Below are positions 42,148-51,237 of a stretch of 64,000 bases of DNA, one piece after another. The stretch is from Pseudomonadaceae bacterium (GTDB lineage Bacteria; Pseudomonadota; Gammaproteobacteria; Pseudomonadales; Azotimanducaceae). The position numbers and the translations under genes are program-made. The DNA is taken from the NCBI GenBank assembly GCA_024743435.1, contig JANSWO010000001.1, positions 62,001 through 126,000 on the forward strand, read 5' to 3'. Every line of letters begins with the position of its first letter. Positions within the stretch are counted from its first letter, which is position 1. The notes under the pieces were generated by a model. The model was not told the DNA's origin. It made no database searches and worked only from the letters and a program-made list of their open reading frames with translations.

Positions 42148-43631
42148 TAGCGAAAGCTCGCGAACCTGGTCAGCTCACTGATTCGATAGCCGGTGTAGCG
42201 GCCAAGCAGAAGAATCAGCCCCAGCACCACCAGATGCAGCTCCGGGAAGCTGAACGCAAGATGGCGCACGATATTCAGATCCATCACCAGGAAAGCCAGC
42301 ACAGCAACCAGCAGGCTTCCGCCACCCTGCAGCATGACCTCCTTGGGCCCTTCCTCTTCCCAGATGATCGACATGCGTTCGATCGTCCAGGCGAGGATGA
42401 TCATAGGGAAGAACGTGATCGTCAGACCGCCAATCAGACCCATCCGGTAGGTGATGACGCTGAAGGCTGAAATGAGTGCGATGACCACGACGATGAGCGC
42501 CGCGATGCGGGCCACGAGTAGCAGATTGAGCGCCGACAGGTAGCCTCGAATAATGAGGCCAACACCCACGACCACCAGAAAACTGATCAGGCCCGGGATT
42601 AGCTCTGTCTGCAGAAAGGCGAGTGCGATGAGCACTGGCATGAACGTACCGGAAGTTTTCAGCCCAACCAGAAGCCGCATAAACACCACGACGAGTGCGC
42701 CGATCGGCAACAGCATGATCAACTTGAACATGCCCTGTTCGGCGATGGGCAGGTCGTAGAGGCTTAGGAAAAAGTCTTCTCCGCCGCCGTTCTCCATGAG
42801 CGATAGGGACGAGCGTGTCTCCTCGACAATTGAGAAGTTGACGCGGCTATTGTCGCCGCCTTCCACCTCCAGCAGTGACGGCAGTGCGCTGCGCAGCACA
42901 AACAGGTTGCTGACGTTATTCACGGGGCCTGAGAGGGCATCAAAAAGACGCCAGCCATCGTCCCAGACCTGCACCTGTTCCACCGCGCTTTGCCGCCGCC
43001 GGCCATCTTCCAGTCTCAGCACCTGTACGGTTCGGGCCGGCACCCCGGCTTGCACGAGAGCCGTAACCAGAACATCCGATGGTGAGTATTGGTCCAGTAG
43101 GAGCGTTGCGTTCTGATCGCCGGCGGCGAGGCTGCTACTTAGCTCGTGTGCCAGGGTAAAGCCATCGGCGCTGCGCGGCTCGGCAGCGCTGATCAGCTGG
43201 CTCACGGCGGTTTGGTATGGCTCCTCCAAAGGGGGTGGCTGCGGTAGCGGCGGTGGAACCTGCTCTACCTCGTAGGTTTCGTCAGCGGCCAGATCCAGCT
43301 TGAAGAAGAGCGTTTGATTACCGGTTGCCGATCGAGTTGACCAACGTGCCCGACGGCCTTCGGCGAGCGCTTCGATGGCATAGCCATAGCCGGCGGAGGC
43401 GCTGGTTTCGCCCACGATGCGAAAGCCGTCTTGCTCGGGCGGTAAGTTCAGGCGGGCCATTGCAGGGCCGCCGTTGGCGCGAAACTCGATTCGAGCCTCG
43501 ACCTGCCAGAGGAGTTGTTGTGCCCCGGGTAGCAGCGGTACGTGGTATTCCGTGACTCTATATGTCGCAAGGCCAATGCCTGCGATCATCAGGATACCGA
43601 CGACGATGGCAAATGGGCCCAAACGATTCAC
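42147..43631 (-). CDS. Inactive transglutaminase-like protein fused to seven transmembrane helices
   Basis: A 494-aa protein with an N-terminal membrane anchor (FAIVVGILMIAGIGLA), a periplasmic domain containing the transglutaminase-like part (SPSDVLVTALVQAGVPARTV, WDDGWRLFDAL) that lacks an obvious catalytic Cys, and about seven C-terminal helices from LIMLLPIGALVVVFMRLLVG to the end. It may present a peptide or glycan to the cytoplasmic ATP-grasp partner, with which it is translationally coupled. That role is inferred. It lies between the ligase and retropepsin genes of the trio. Confidence 0.88.
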   Translation of the reverse strand: MNRLGPFAIVVGILMIAGIGLATYRVTEYHVPLLPGAQQLLWQVEARIEFRANGGPAMARLNLPPEQDGFRIVGETSASAGYGYAIEALAEGRRARWSTRSATGNQTLFFKLDLAADETYEVEQVPPPLPQPPPLEEPYQTAVSQLISAAEPRSADGFTLAHELSSSLAAGDQNATLLLDQYSPSDVLVTALVQAGVPARTVQVLRLEDGRRRQSAVEQVQVWDDGWRLFDALSGPVNNVSNLFVLRSALPSLLEVEGGDNSRVNFSIVEETRSSLSLMENGGGEDFFLSLYDLPIAEQGMFKLIMLLPIGALVVVFMRLLVGLKTSGTFMPVLIALAFLQTELIPGLISFLVVVGVGLIIRGYLSALNLLLVARIAALIVVVIALISAFSVITYRMGLIGGLTITFFPMIILAWTIERMSIIWEEEGPKEVMLQGGGSLLVAVLAFLVMDLNIVRHLAFSFPELHLVVLGLILLLGRYTGYRISELTRFASFR

Positions 43632-43779
43632 AATCGGCTACCTGGCGTGTTCGAGACGCTGATCGCCGGTGACTGAAGTTGTCGGCACATGAAAATGGTG
43701 ACTCGGCCGTTTGCGAAACCCGTGCAGCTGCTGACCGGCTGCTCACATAGCCAGCAGCGTAGGCCTTGATTCGGGATCG

Positions 43780-44679
43780 TCAGCCCTCTTTTGGAGCTTC
43801 AATTCGAGGCTGAACGAATTGCCGGGCAACGTCAACAACGGCCAGGTCGGTGAGAAAGTTGCGTCCGAGAATCAGCTGATGATTCAAGTGCGAGCGGTCG
43901 GCCAGCGTGAATTCGAAGCTGTCATTAATATTGCCGATGCGCACGCGCATTAGCACGACGGGGCGTACCTGGCCGTCTTTGTCGGCTTGTTGGATGACTC
44001 TCACCTGGCGCACGACAGGGCGCTCCACTTCTTTCTCTTTCTCGTCGTAAGACATGCTGAAGCGAACCCAATCATCGCCATCGCGCTCAAAGCCAACGAT
44101 ATTGATTGCGTGCAGCGAACTGCTCGAGGCGCCCGTGTCGATACGCGCCACGACGTCGAAGCCGGGTGGGTCCAGACGTACGTGCTCGAGCTCACCCACG
44201 AGCACCTTATCGTCGCTGGTGACGACCATGGCGGCAGGCGGGCATGTGGGTGCTCGAGCCGCCGTAGCGGGTGCGCAAACTTTGGCCAGCGCCTTCGGTA
44301 GCTGGCCTAAGTCCGCACGCAATTCACTGACCGCTGCATTGTCCGCCGACTGCTCGGCAGCAACCAGGGCCTTCAGCTCCTCGATCTGGCTGTCTGTGCT
44401 CAGTTGTGCTGCGCTGGCCTGCTCCATTGCGGTCGCGACGGAATCCAGCTTGCCGTCGATCTGCGCAAGCCTGCGGGCGGAGTCCGGATCCAGGGGAGTG
44501 CACGCCGTAGCGATGAGGGCGACGAACACCAATGTTGGGCGCAAACAGCGTCGCTCAGCGGCCCGGCTGTTTGGTTGCAGTCGGCTTGTGCCAGCTACCT
44601 TCAGATTGCGTCGGTTGATAACGCCATGCTCCAATTGATCTTGCGGGCGCAGTCTACGGCTGGCGTGGCTGTGTCTCAA
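43780..44679 (-). CDS. Retropepsin-like aspartic protease lipoprotein (RimB/Zn-protease superfamily)
   Basis: Up to 299 aa. A lipobox IATAC near residue 60 implies an outer- or inner-membrane lipoprotein. A short coiled-coil-like region (DGKLDSVATAMEQASAAQ) precedes the protease domain with VARIDTGASSSSLHA (catalytic Asp) and LILGRNFL. The family was once called ATP-dependent zinc protease. The N-terminal 45 residues before the lipoprotein signal look non-coding, so a TTG at 44544 (LRPTLVF) may be the true start. First gene of the trio with the 7TM and ATP-grasp proteins. Confidence 0.82.
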   Translation of the reverse strand: MRHSHASRRLRPQDQLEHGVINRRNLKVAGTSRLQPNSRAAERRCLRPTLVFVALIATACTPLDPDSARRLAQIDGKLDSVATAMEQASAAQLSTDSQIEELKALVAAEQSADNAAVSELRADLGQLPKALAKVCAPATAARAPTCPPAAMVVTSDDKVLVGELEHVRLDPPGFDVVARIDTGASSSSLHAINIVGFERDGDDWVRFSMSYDEKEKEVERPVVRQVRVIQQADKDGQVRPVVLMRVRIGNINDSFEFTLADRSHLNHQLILGRNFLTDLAVVDVARQFVQPRIEAPKEG

Positions 44680-44740
44680 ACGATTGGCGGCGCTGCTTTC
44701 TCGAATCGCTGCAAGGATTCTGGCTTCGGATCTAGATAGA

Positions 44741-44756
44741 CTGTATAAATATACAG
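44741..44756. promoter_or_regulatory. LexA (SOS) box upstream of the radical SAM gene
   Basis: CTGTATAAATATACAG fits the gammaproteobacterial LexA consensus CTGT-N8-ACAG, with the preferred AT-rich centre, and lies 30 bases before the ATG. As I recall, the orthologous gene PA0069 belongs to the LexA regulon of Pseudomonas aeruginosa. Confidence 0.85.
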
Positions 44757-44786
44757 TTATCGAGAAGAGGCGGATAGGGCTCCTGC

Positions 44787-45953
44787 ATGGCCGAGCATTT
44801 CAACGATCGCGACAATTCACCTCCCTCGGGGACTTCTGGCATCGAGCCCGCTCCGTCTGCGCAGGTGTTTAAGGGCCGTGGCGCTGTGTCGAATGCAGCC
44901 AGTCGCTACCTCGATACGCACTCGGTTCGCGTCGACGACGGCTGGAGCAACCCGGATATCGGCAAACCCGCACCCGCCCGACAGGTGCTCGCTGATCGAA
45001 CGCGCACGTTGATCACCCGCAATCGCTCGCCCGATATCTCCTTTGGTCAGTCGATCAATCCGTACAAGGGCTGCGAACATGGCTGCATCTATTGTTTTGC
45101 CCGGCCAACTCATACCTATCTGGATCTGTCGGCTGGGCTCGATTTCGAGACGCGGTTGTTCTACAAAACCGACGTCGAACGCCTGCTCGCCGCGGAGCTG
45201 ACCAAGCAAGCCAGGAAGGGGCGGTGTGAGGTCCTTGCGATGGGTACGAATACGGATCCGTATCAACCCATCGAGGCGGAGCACAAAGTTACCAGGCGTG
45301 TGCTGAGCAAGCTGCTCGAGTATCGCCAACCGGTGAGCATCGTGACCAAGAGCGCTCTCATCCTGCGCGATCTGGACGTGCTGACAGAGTTGGCGCGGCA
45401 TCAGCTGCTGCATGTTTATTTGAGCGTCACCACACTCGACAACCGCCTGAAGGCGAAGCTCGAGCCGCGTACTGCGAGCGGTGCTGCACGCCTGAGAGCT
45501 CTTGCCACGTTGTCCGACGCAGGCATTCCCTGTGGCGTAATGGCCGCGCCCATCATCCCCGCCATAAACGATGACGAGATTGAGTCGATTGTGGCCGCTG
45601 CGGCGGATCACGGCGCTCGATGTGTTCGTCACATCTTTCTGCGTTTGCCGCAAGAGGTGGCGCCACTGTTTGAGCAATGGCTTGCAGAGCATTACCCGGA
45701 TCGCGCTGGCAAGGTCATGAACATCGTGCGCGCGAGTAGGGGTGGCAAGGCATATGACGCGGCATGGGGTACTCGAATGCGCGGAACGGGCGCGTTTGCT
45801 GATCTGATTGCAGACCGAGTGGCGGCGGCCTGTCGTCGCGCGGGGCTTCCCAAGCCCGGGCAGGAAGGTGCCATGCCGCTCCTGCGCACCGATCTTCTGC
45901 GAGTAAATGGTGCTCAAGGGGAGTTGTTTGATCTACCATCGCGCGATGCGTGA
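44787..45953 (+). CDS. PA0069-family radical SAM protein
   Basis: A 388-aa radical SAM enzyme related to spore photoproduct lyase-like proteins. The [4Fe-4S] cluster motif is CEHGCIYC near residue 97, followed by ARPTHTYLDLSAGLDFE, and later MGTNTDPYQPIE and VTKSALILRDLDVL. The substrate is unknown. The LexA box just upstream implies induction by DNA damage and hence a repair-related role, which is inference. Its last codons overlap the start of a small gene by eight bases. Confidence 0.9.
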   Translation: MAEHFNDRDNSPPSGTSGIEPAPSAQVFKGRGAVSNAASRYLDTHSVRVDDGWSNPDIGKPAPARQVLADRTRTLITRNRSPDISFGQSINPYKGCEHGCIYCFARPTHTYLDLSAGLDFETRLFYKTDVERLLAAELTKQARKGRCEVLAMGTNTDPYQPIEAEHKVTRRVLSKLLEYRQPVSIVTKSALILRDLDVLTELARHQLLHVYLSVTTLDNRLKAKLEPRTASGAARLRALATLSDAGIPCGVMAAPIIPAINDDEIESIVAAAADHGARCVRHIFLRLPQEVAPLFEQWLAEHYPDRAGKVMNIVRASRGGKAYDAAWGTRMRGTGAFADLIADRVAAACRRAGLPKPGQEGAMPLLRTDLLRVNGAQGELFDLPSRDA

Positions 45954-46212
45954 ACGGGTATTTGAACATCGAGGCAAGGTTTTTGCCCTAAGAGTCACTG
46001 ATGACGGCGGGCTCGAGCTGTGGATGGATGGCGTCTGTCGTAAGCGCCGAGAGCCATCGGACGAGGAGCCGTACTATGTGTGGACCAATGCCGAGTTGCA
46101 GTGGGAGGAACACCACTACATTGAAGCTCGATACTGGCCCAGCACCGCAGCGCTGAAAGTGACGATCAACGGCGAGCCGTTCTACCATCAGGTCATCGAC
46201 GCGGCTGAGTGA
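45946..46212 (+). CDS. Small hypothetical protein coupled to the radical SAM gene
   Basis: An 88-aa basic-acidic soluble protein starting MRERVFEHRGKVFAL, not recognised. It contains several Trp and Tyr residues (LWMDG, YYVWTNAELQWEEHHYIEARYW). Its ATG lies inside the last codons of the radical SAM gene (GATGCGTGA), so it is probably cotranscribed and SOS-induced with it. Confidence 0.6.
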   Translation: MRERVFEHRGKVFALRVTDDGGLELWMDGVCRKRREPSDEEPYYVWTNAELQWEEHHYIEARYWPSTAALKVTINGEPFYHQVIDAAE

Positions 46213-46286
46213 ACATGGTTGGCGGCTAAGCCGTCGGGACGTGATGATGCTTCGGCCCACGAACATGTCGCAGGCGCGCAGAGTAG

Positions 46287-46300
46287 TCTGTATAGACAGA
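46287..46300. promoter_or_regulatory. Short palindrome upstream of the aldehyde dehydrogenase gene
   Basis: TCTGT-ATAG-ACAGA has perfect 5-bp arms and lies 20 bases before the ATG. It is not a LexA box because the half-site spacing is wrong. A TetR-type operator is possible; no regulator gene adjoins it. Confidence 0.3.
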
Positions 46301-46319
46301 ACAGGTGAAGGAGAGAGAT

Positions 46320-47774
46320 ATGTCCCAGGTCAACGTGAACCATGAACCGGACGCACAGACGCTGCGGTCATTGCTTGATGCCCAGCGGGCCTCATATCTC
46401 GCAGAAGGGGCGGTATCGCTGGATACGCGTCATGACCGTCTTGACCGTGCGATCGCGCTGCTGCGGGCTTATGAAGATCGGCTTGTCGATGCGATGAAGG
46501 CTGACTTTGGCCATCGCAGTGTTGAGCAATCTCGGCTGACGGATATCGCCTCGAGCATCGGGCCGCTGAAACATGCAAAGGCAAATACCGCTCGCTGGAT
46601 GAGGCCCGAAAAGCGCCGGGTCGGACCGTTCCCCCTCAACTTGCTGGGCGCCAAGGCGCGAGTGGAGTTTCAACCGCTTGGGGTGATCGGGGTCATCAGT
46701 CCCTGGAACTTCCCGGTGAACCTCACGTTCAGCCCCCTTGCTGGCATTTTTGCCGCGGGCAACCGCGCCATGATCAAGCCATCGGAGCTGACGCCAGCAA
46801 CATCCGAAGTGATGGCCCAGGCCGTTGCTGAACACTTTGACCCATCCGAGCTTGTCGTTGTGACCGGCGGACAGGAAGTAGGCGCTGCCTTCTCAGCACT
46901 GCCGTTTGATCACCTGCTGTTCACCGGTGCGACCTCAGTTGCGAAGCACGTTATGAAAGCGGCGGCGGAAAACCTTGTGCCGGTGACGCTGGAGCTCGGC
47001 GGTAAGTCGCCGGTGGTGGTTGGTCGCACTGCGATGCTCGATGCGACCGTGGACTCCATCATGACCGGCAAAATGATGAACGCCGGGCAGATTTGCCTCG
47101 CGCCGGATTACACCTTCGTTCCCGAAGAGCGAATGCAGGATTTTGTGTCTGCTGCCCAGCGCTCGGTCGAGCGCATGTACCCAACGCTGCTCGACAACGA
47201 TGACTTCACGAGCGTTATTAACGATCGACACTTCGATCGCATTCGCCGTTACGTCGATGAGGCCCGAGAGTCAGGCGCTCAGGTTGTCGAGCTCAACCCT
47301 GCCGGCGAAGATTTTGGTCAGCAACCAACACATAAGATCCCACCCACGTTGATTGTCGATCCTGATGAGTCGCTGGCGGTGATGCAGGAGGAGATCTTTG
47401 GTCCGGTCATGCCTCTGAAAAGCTACAAATCCGTCGATGAGGTTGTCGACTACGTAAATGATCATCCGAGGCCGTTGGGGCTGTACTACTTCGGCAACGA
47501 CAATGACGAACAGCGCAATGTGCTGGATAGAACCACCTCCGGGGGCGTCACGATCAACGATGTGGTTATGCACGTGAGCCAGGAAGACCTGCCGTTTGGT
47601 GGTGTCGGGCCCTCAGGTATGGGCTCCTATCATGGCGTTGACGGGTTCCGAACGTTCTCGCACGCCAAAGCGATCTTCACCCAAAGCAAGGTGAACGTTG
47701 CCGAGCTTGCCGGCTTGCGTCCACCCTATGGTGATAAGACGCGTAAAGCCGTGCGGCAGCAGATTGATGGTTGA
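46320..47774 (+). CDS. Aldehyde dehydrogenase, coniferyl-aldehyde-dehydrogenase-like
   Basis: A 484-aa NAD(P)-dependent enzyme that oxidises an aldehyde to the acid. Seen: GVISPWNFPVNLTFSPLAGI, VTLELGGKSP with the general-base Glu near residue 220, NAGQICLAPDY with the catalytic Cys near 255, and EEIFGPVMPLKSY. The N-terminal half (LLDAQRASYL, DFGHRS) resembles coniferyl aldehyde dehydrogenases; fatty aldehydes are equally possible. GGAGAGAG precedes the ATG at 46320. It overlaps the PhyH gene by four bases at its end. Confidence 0.9.
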   Translation: MSQVNVNHEPDAQTLRSLLDAQRASYLAEGAVSLDTRHDRLDRAIALLRAYEDRLVDAMKADFGHRSVEQSRLTDIASSIGPLKHAKANTARWMRPEKRRVGPFPLNLLGAKARVEFQPLGVIGVISPWNFPVNLTFSPLAGIFAAGNRAMIKPSELTPATSEVMAQAVAEHFDPSELVVVTGGQEVGAAFSALPFDHLLFTGATSVAKHVMKAAAENLVPVTLELGGKSPVVVGRTAMLDATVDSIMTGKMMNAGQICLAPDYTFVPEERMQDFVSAAQRSVERMYPTLLDNDDFTSVINDRHFDRIRRYVDEARESGAQVVELNPAGEDFGQQPTHKIPPTLIVDPDESLAVMQEEIFGPVMPLKSYKSVDEVVDYVNDHPRPLGLYYFGNDNDEQRNVLDRTTSGGVTINDVVMHVSQEDLPFGGVGPSGMGSYHGVDGFRTFSHAKAIFTQSKVNVAELAGLRPPYGDKTRKAVRQQIDG

Positions 47775-48622
47775 TAGCTGTGGCTAGTCGCGGTAGTAGC
47801 GTGACGGATGCGCTGCAGTGGCAGCGCAGCCAGTTCGCGCGCCAGGGCTTCGTGGTTGTGCCGGACCTGGTTCCGCAAGCGTTGCGCGACAGCGTCGCGG
47901 CATCCATAGCTCATGCGCTCAACCCGTTGCAGGGGCCCGCGGAGTTCGAAGCAGATGTTGGCTATCCGGGTGCCCCTGCCAGCCGCGATGCCCCGGGTGG
48001 CCAGACGCCGCGTCGGTTGCTGCAGGCCTATTCGCGAGACGAGAGTTTCAGGCAACTCGCGACGCTGCCATCGGTGGGCCGCACGCTTGCCGCGTTGCTG
48101 GGGGTGACGGGTGACGACGATGATCGCGTCTGCCTTTCGCAATGCCACCACAACTGCGTGATGACGAAGTACCCGGGGTTCTCCAGCGCCACCCTGTGGC
48201 ACCAGGACATTCGTTATTGGTCGTTTGACCGCCGCGAGTTGATCTCCGTTTGGTTTGCGCTGGGTGAGGAGAACCGCCACAACGGATCGCTGCGGGTCAT
48301 TCCTGGCACGCACCAGCTCGATTTGGATCTCGATGTGCATCGCGGGCGTCTGGACAAAGACCTCTTCCTTCGCCCGGAGCTACGCGAAAACCGGGAGCTG
48401 ATTGAGCAAAGCGAAGCCGTGCAGCTTGCCCCCGGTGACGTGCTCTTCTTCCATTGTCGGCTGTTTCACGCTGCAGGCATGAATCGTTCGGACACGGTCA
48501 AGCTGTCGCCTGTGTTTACGTACCACACAGCCAGCAACCGGCCGATTCCGGACACGCGCTCAGCGCGCTATCCGTCGATAGAGTTACCAGTGGGCGGCTC
48601 GATGACTGGCGAAGCTCCATGA
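47771..48622 (+). CDS. Phytanoyl-CoA dioxygenase (PhyH) family protein
   Basis: A 283-aa Fe(II)/2-oxoglutarate-dependent oxygenase. The metal motif HxD is in TLWHQDIRYW near residue 140, the distal His in LFFHCRLFHAAGMNRS near 237, and the Arg of SLRVIPGTHQ lies between them. Members hydroxylate branched acyl-CoAs, halogenate or modify small molecules; the substrate here is unknown. The TTG at 47771 overlaps the aldehyde dehydrogenase stop; a GTG at 47780 is the alternative. Its stop overlaps the next start as ATGA. Confidence 0.85.
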   Translation: MIAVASRGSSVTDALQWQRSQFARQGFVVVPDLVPQALRDSVAASIAHALNPLQGPAEFEADVGYPGAPASRDAPGGQTPRRLLQAYSRDESFRQLATLPSVGRTLAALLGVTGDDDDRVCLSQCHHNCVMTKYPGFSSATLWHQDIRYWSFDRRELISVWFALGEENRHNGSLRVIPGTHQLDLDLDVHRGRLDKDLFLRPELRENRELIEQSEAVQLAPGDVLFFHCRLFHAAGMNRSDTVKLSPVFTYHTASNRPIPDTRSARYPSIELPVGGSMTGEAP

Positions 48623-49221
48623 GTGGTGGGGGTGAGTCCGACGACGAGGATGCTGATTTCCTCAGTGCGATGGCCGATGTTGCGCCGTTGAAATCGCGCA
48701 AACGAATCGCCCTCGACGTGCCCTCGGATGGGCCGACGCTCGCGCAACAGCGCAGGCGTTTGGCCGCTGAAAACGAAGTGCTGCCGAGCGAAGATCCGAA
48801 CCCGTTCACTCTTGGTGATGTGCCTCAGCGAGATCCGGACGAGGTGCTCGAATACCAAAAGGACGGCATTCAGCCCCGGGTTTTCAGCAAGCTTCGACGG
48901 GGTGGCTACGACATCGAAGCAGAGCTCGACCTGCACCGAAAAACGGTGAAGGAGGCGCGGGAAGCTGTTTATGAATTTGTACTCGCCGCATCCGAGCGAG
49001 GCTATCGATCTGTGCTGATCAATCATGGCCGAGGTCGTGAAAGCGCGACGCCGGCGAAGCTGAAGAGTTACGTCGCAGCTTGGCTTGCAGACTTTGCACC
49101 GGTGCTGGCGTACAGCAGCGCACCCCGGCAGATGGGCGGTGCCGGAGCTCTTCTGATTCTCATCAAGAAGGCGAAGGCGGCTAAAGCCGAAAACCGCGAA
49201 CGCCATGGTGGTCGGGCATAG
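48619..49221 (+). CDS. Smr/MutS2 domain protein
   Basis: A 200-aa cytoplasmic protein. An acidic N-terminal region is followed by a C-terminal Smr domain (about residues 105-190) with ELDLHRKTV and INHGRGR, the two signature motifs. Stand-alone Smr proteins are nucleases acting on DNA or RNA; the E. coli SmrA/SmrB relatives are the closest in layout. The ATG at 48619 overlaps the PhyH stop by four bases, although the functional link is not obvious. Confidence 0.88.
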   Translation: MSGGGESDDEDADFLSAMADVAPLKSRKRIALDVPSDGPTLAQQRRRLAAENEVLPSEDPNPFTLGDVPQRDPDEVLEYQKDGIQPRVFSKLRRGGYDIEAELDLHRKTVKEAREAVYEFVLAASERGYRSVLINHGRGRESATPAKLKSYVAAWLADFAPVLAYSSAPRQMGGAGALLILIKKAKAAKAENRERHGGRA

Positions 49222-49231
49222 GCGAGATAAT

Positions 49232-49268
49232 ATAGATTTTGCCAATTGGAATGATTAGAACATTCGAT
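49232..49268. promoter_or_regulatory. Candidate OxyR-binding site upstream of the peroxiredoxin gene
   Basis: Four tetramers at exact 7-base spacing read ATAG, CAAT, ATTA and CGAT, against the OxyR pattern ATAG-N7-CTAT-N7-ATAG-N7-CTAT: 12 of 16 positions agree. It lies 70-107 bases before the ATG in an AT-rich promoter region. Confidence 0.4.
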
Positions 49269-49338
49269 TTTATATATCGAAGAAACTCTTCCAGACTGTC
49301 TTCACTGCTTCGAACAACAGCAATAGTGAGGATCGACA

Positions 49339-50082
49339 ATGAACCCCAAAAAAATTGGTGACCGAATCCCTTCAGTTTCGTTTCGCACCCGCACAGCCAA
49401 CGGTTGGCAGGACGTTACAACCGATCAGGTCTTTGCCGGTCGCACGGTCGTTCTGTTCTCGCTACCCGGCGCCTTCACACCCACGTGTTCGGGTAGCCAG
49501 GTGCCTGGGTACAACGCTCTAGCGCCTGTGTTTAAGGCCAACGGTGTTGATGAGATCGTCTGTATGTCGGTGAACGATGCCTTCGTCATGAACGAGTGGC
49601 AGCGCTCCCAGGCAGCGTGGAACCTGACCTTTCTGCCGGATGGCAACGGTGAATTCACCGATGGCATGGGCCTTTTGGTCGACAAGGGGGATCTAGGTTT
49701 CGGCAAGCGATCCTGGCGGTATTCAATGCTGGTGCGTGACGGTGTGATTGAAGCGCTCTTTGCTGAGCCTAACGTCCCCGGCGACCCCTATGAGGTGTCA
49801 GATCCGGAAACGATGCTGGCGCAGATCAACCCGAACGCCACGTTACCAGACGCCGTTACGGTGATCTCACGGGAAGGCTGCCCGCACTGCGTTCGAGCAA
49901 AGGATGCATTGCAGCGCGCTGGACTCGAGTTTGAAGAAGTCTCTCTCGCCGGCGCACTGACCAATCGCTCGCTGCTCGCACTTACCGGAGCATCGACAAC
50001 GCCCCAGGTGTTTGTGAATGGCGAATTGGTTGGCAGCGCTGATGATCTGGAGACGTACCTGGCAGCTCGCAAGGCTGCCTGA
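49339..50082 (+). CDS. Peroxiredoxin-glutaredoxin fusion (hybrid Prx5)
   Basis: A 247-aa thiol peroxidase. The Prx5 domain (residues 1-160) has the peroxidatic Cys in [16 protein letters not shown] near 50, and the C-terminal glutaredoxin domain (about 170-245) has the CPHC active site and [13 protein letters not shown]. Such hybrids reduce hydroperoxides with glutathione without a separate reductase. AGTGAGGA precedes the ATG. A possible OxyR site upstream suggests peroxide induction. Convergent with the acyl-CoA dehydrogenase gene, 16 bases apart. Confidence 0.95.
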   Translation: MNPKKIGDRIPSVSFRTRTANGWQDVTTDQVFAGRTVVLFSLPGAFTPTCSGSQVPGYNALAPVFKANGVDEIVCMSVNDAFVMNEWQRSQAAWNLTFLPDGNGEFTDGMGLLVDKGDLGFGKRSWRYSMLVRDGVIEALFAEPNVPGDPYEVSDPETMLAQINPNATLPDAVTVISREGCPHCVRAKDALQRAGLEFEEVSLAGALTNRSLLALTGASTTPQVFVNGELVGSADDLETYLAARKAA

Positions 50083-50098
50083 TGAGGGTAGGCCTCGC

Positions 50099-51205
50099 TC
50101 AGAGCGTGCCTTTGTCGAGATCCAGTGCGCCGCGGGCGATGTTCAGTAATAGAACGTCGCTCGCGCCTTCGGCCAGACGCCAGCTGCGTACGCTCTGATA
50201 CAGGCGCGCCAGAGGATGCTCGGTAATCAATGCGTTACCGCCCACCAGCTGTATCGCCTTATCAACCACGCGAGCGATCATCTCGGTGGCCTGATACTTG
50301 GCGATACTTACCTCGTTCACCGCATTGCTACCGGATACCGCATGCCTCGCGGCTCGATAAAGCGCTGCTCGCGCCGTGTAGATATCGGCCCGCATTTCTC
50401 CGAACCGCAGGCGAACACCTTCGCGATCACCCAGGTTTTTGCCACTTCTATGCGGCGCACGAAGGTGCTCGCCGCAGTAGTCAGCGACCCAGCGCGCCAG
50501 GCCAACACAGTCGGCAGCAATCAGCAGGCGCGTATCACCAATCTGTCCCATTGCCCGCTTCAACCCGGCCCCCACATCGCCCAGCCGATGACTGACGGGT
50601 ACGGCTACGTTGTCGAAGGTAAAGCCCGCGTGCTGGCTACCGTCGAGTGACGCGAAACGTCGGGCGATCTGAACTCCTGTGCTACCGGTATCGATGACCA
50701 GCATGGCTTTGCCCTCGCCTTCAATCTCAACGAGAGTGTTCAGGAAGTCGGCATTGCCGCCGCCGGTGACGTAGGACTTGGCCCCCGTAACCCGGTATAC
50801 ATCACCGTCGCGCACCGCTTTCGTGTGGTGGGGTGCATCGTCGGGTTCGGTAAAGGCAAAGCCGCCACGCTTTTCGCCGGCGAGCAGTGGCGCGAGGTAT
50901 GCCTGTACCAGTTCGTCTGAACAGCCTGAGAGTACGCCGGGACCTGGCCCGAACACCGCGCTTGCAAGCGGTGGATTCCGGCTCATGAGTGCATCGCGCG
51001 CGACCACGAGATCGAGAATGCTGGCGCCGATGCCGCCGTGACTAACCGGCTGGCTGAGCGTAAACAAGCCCGCTTCCTTGGCGGCGTCGATGACTCGCGA
51101 GCGCGCCGAAGTGTCTGCTGGATCAACTGCAGCCAGCACATCGTCAGCGAAGCGCCGCGCGCGTGTGGCTAGTTGTTGTTGCTCATCGGTGAGTAGCTCT
51201 GGCAC
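50099..51205 (-). CDS. Acyl-CoA dehydrogenase family protein
   Basis: A 368-aa FAD enzyme. Seen: FAFTEPDDAPHHTKAVRDGDVYRVTGAKSYV in the middle domain, and the C-terminal helical domain with AIQLVGGNALITEHPLARLYQSVRS. It would introduce a double bond into an acyl-CoA; it is slightly shorter than typical members. Substrate unknown. Last gene of a minus-strand run cmoA - cmoB - hypothetical - this gene, 32 bases after the hypothetical, but probably functionally unrelated. Confidence 0.85.
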   Translation of the reverse strand: MPELLTDEQQQLATRARRFADDVLAAVDPADTSARSRVIDAAKEAGLFTLSQPVSHGGIGASILDLVVARDALMSRNPPLASAVFGPGPGVLSGCSDELVQAYLAPLLAGEKRGGFAFTEPDDAPHHTKAVRDGDVYRVTGAKSYVTGGGNADFLNTLVEIEGEGKAMLVIDTGSTGVQIARRFASLDGSQHAGFTFDNVAVPVSHRLGDVGAGLKRAMGQIGDTRLLIAADCVGLARWVADYCGEHLRAPHRSGKNLGDREGVRLRFGEMRADIYTARAALYRAARHAVSGSNAVNEVSIAKYQATEMIARVVDKAIQLVGGNALITEHPLARLYQSVRSWRLAEGASDVLLLNIARGALDLDKGTL

Positions 51206-51237
51206 TGCTGCGACATCCTGGTTGGCTTGGTGTTGGG

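Noticed and set aside
44817-45917. A 366-codon open frame on the minus strand opposite the radical SAM gene
   Set aside because: It is antisense to a gene with clear family motifs, encodes no recognisable domain, and is Arg/Gln/His-rich as expected of a shadow frame in GC-rich DNA.
46287-46310. CTGT...ACAG near the aldehyde dehydrogenase gene as a second LexA box
   Set aside because: The half-sites are separated by nine or four bases rather than eight, so it does not fit the LexA spacing.
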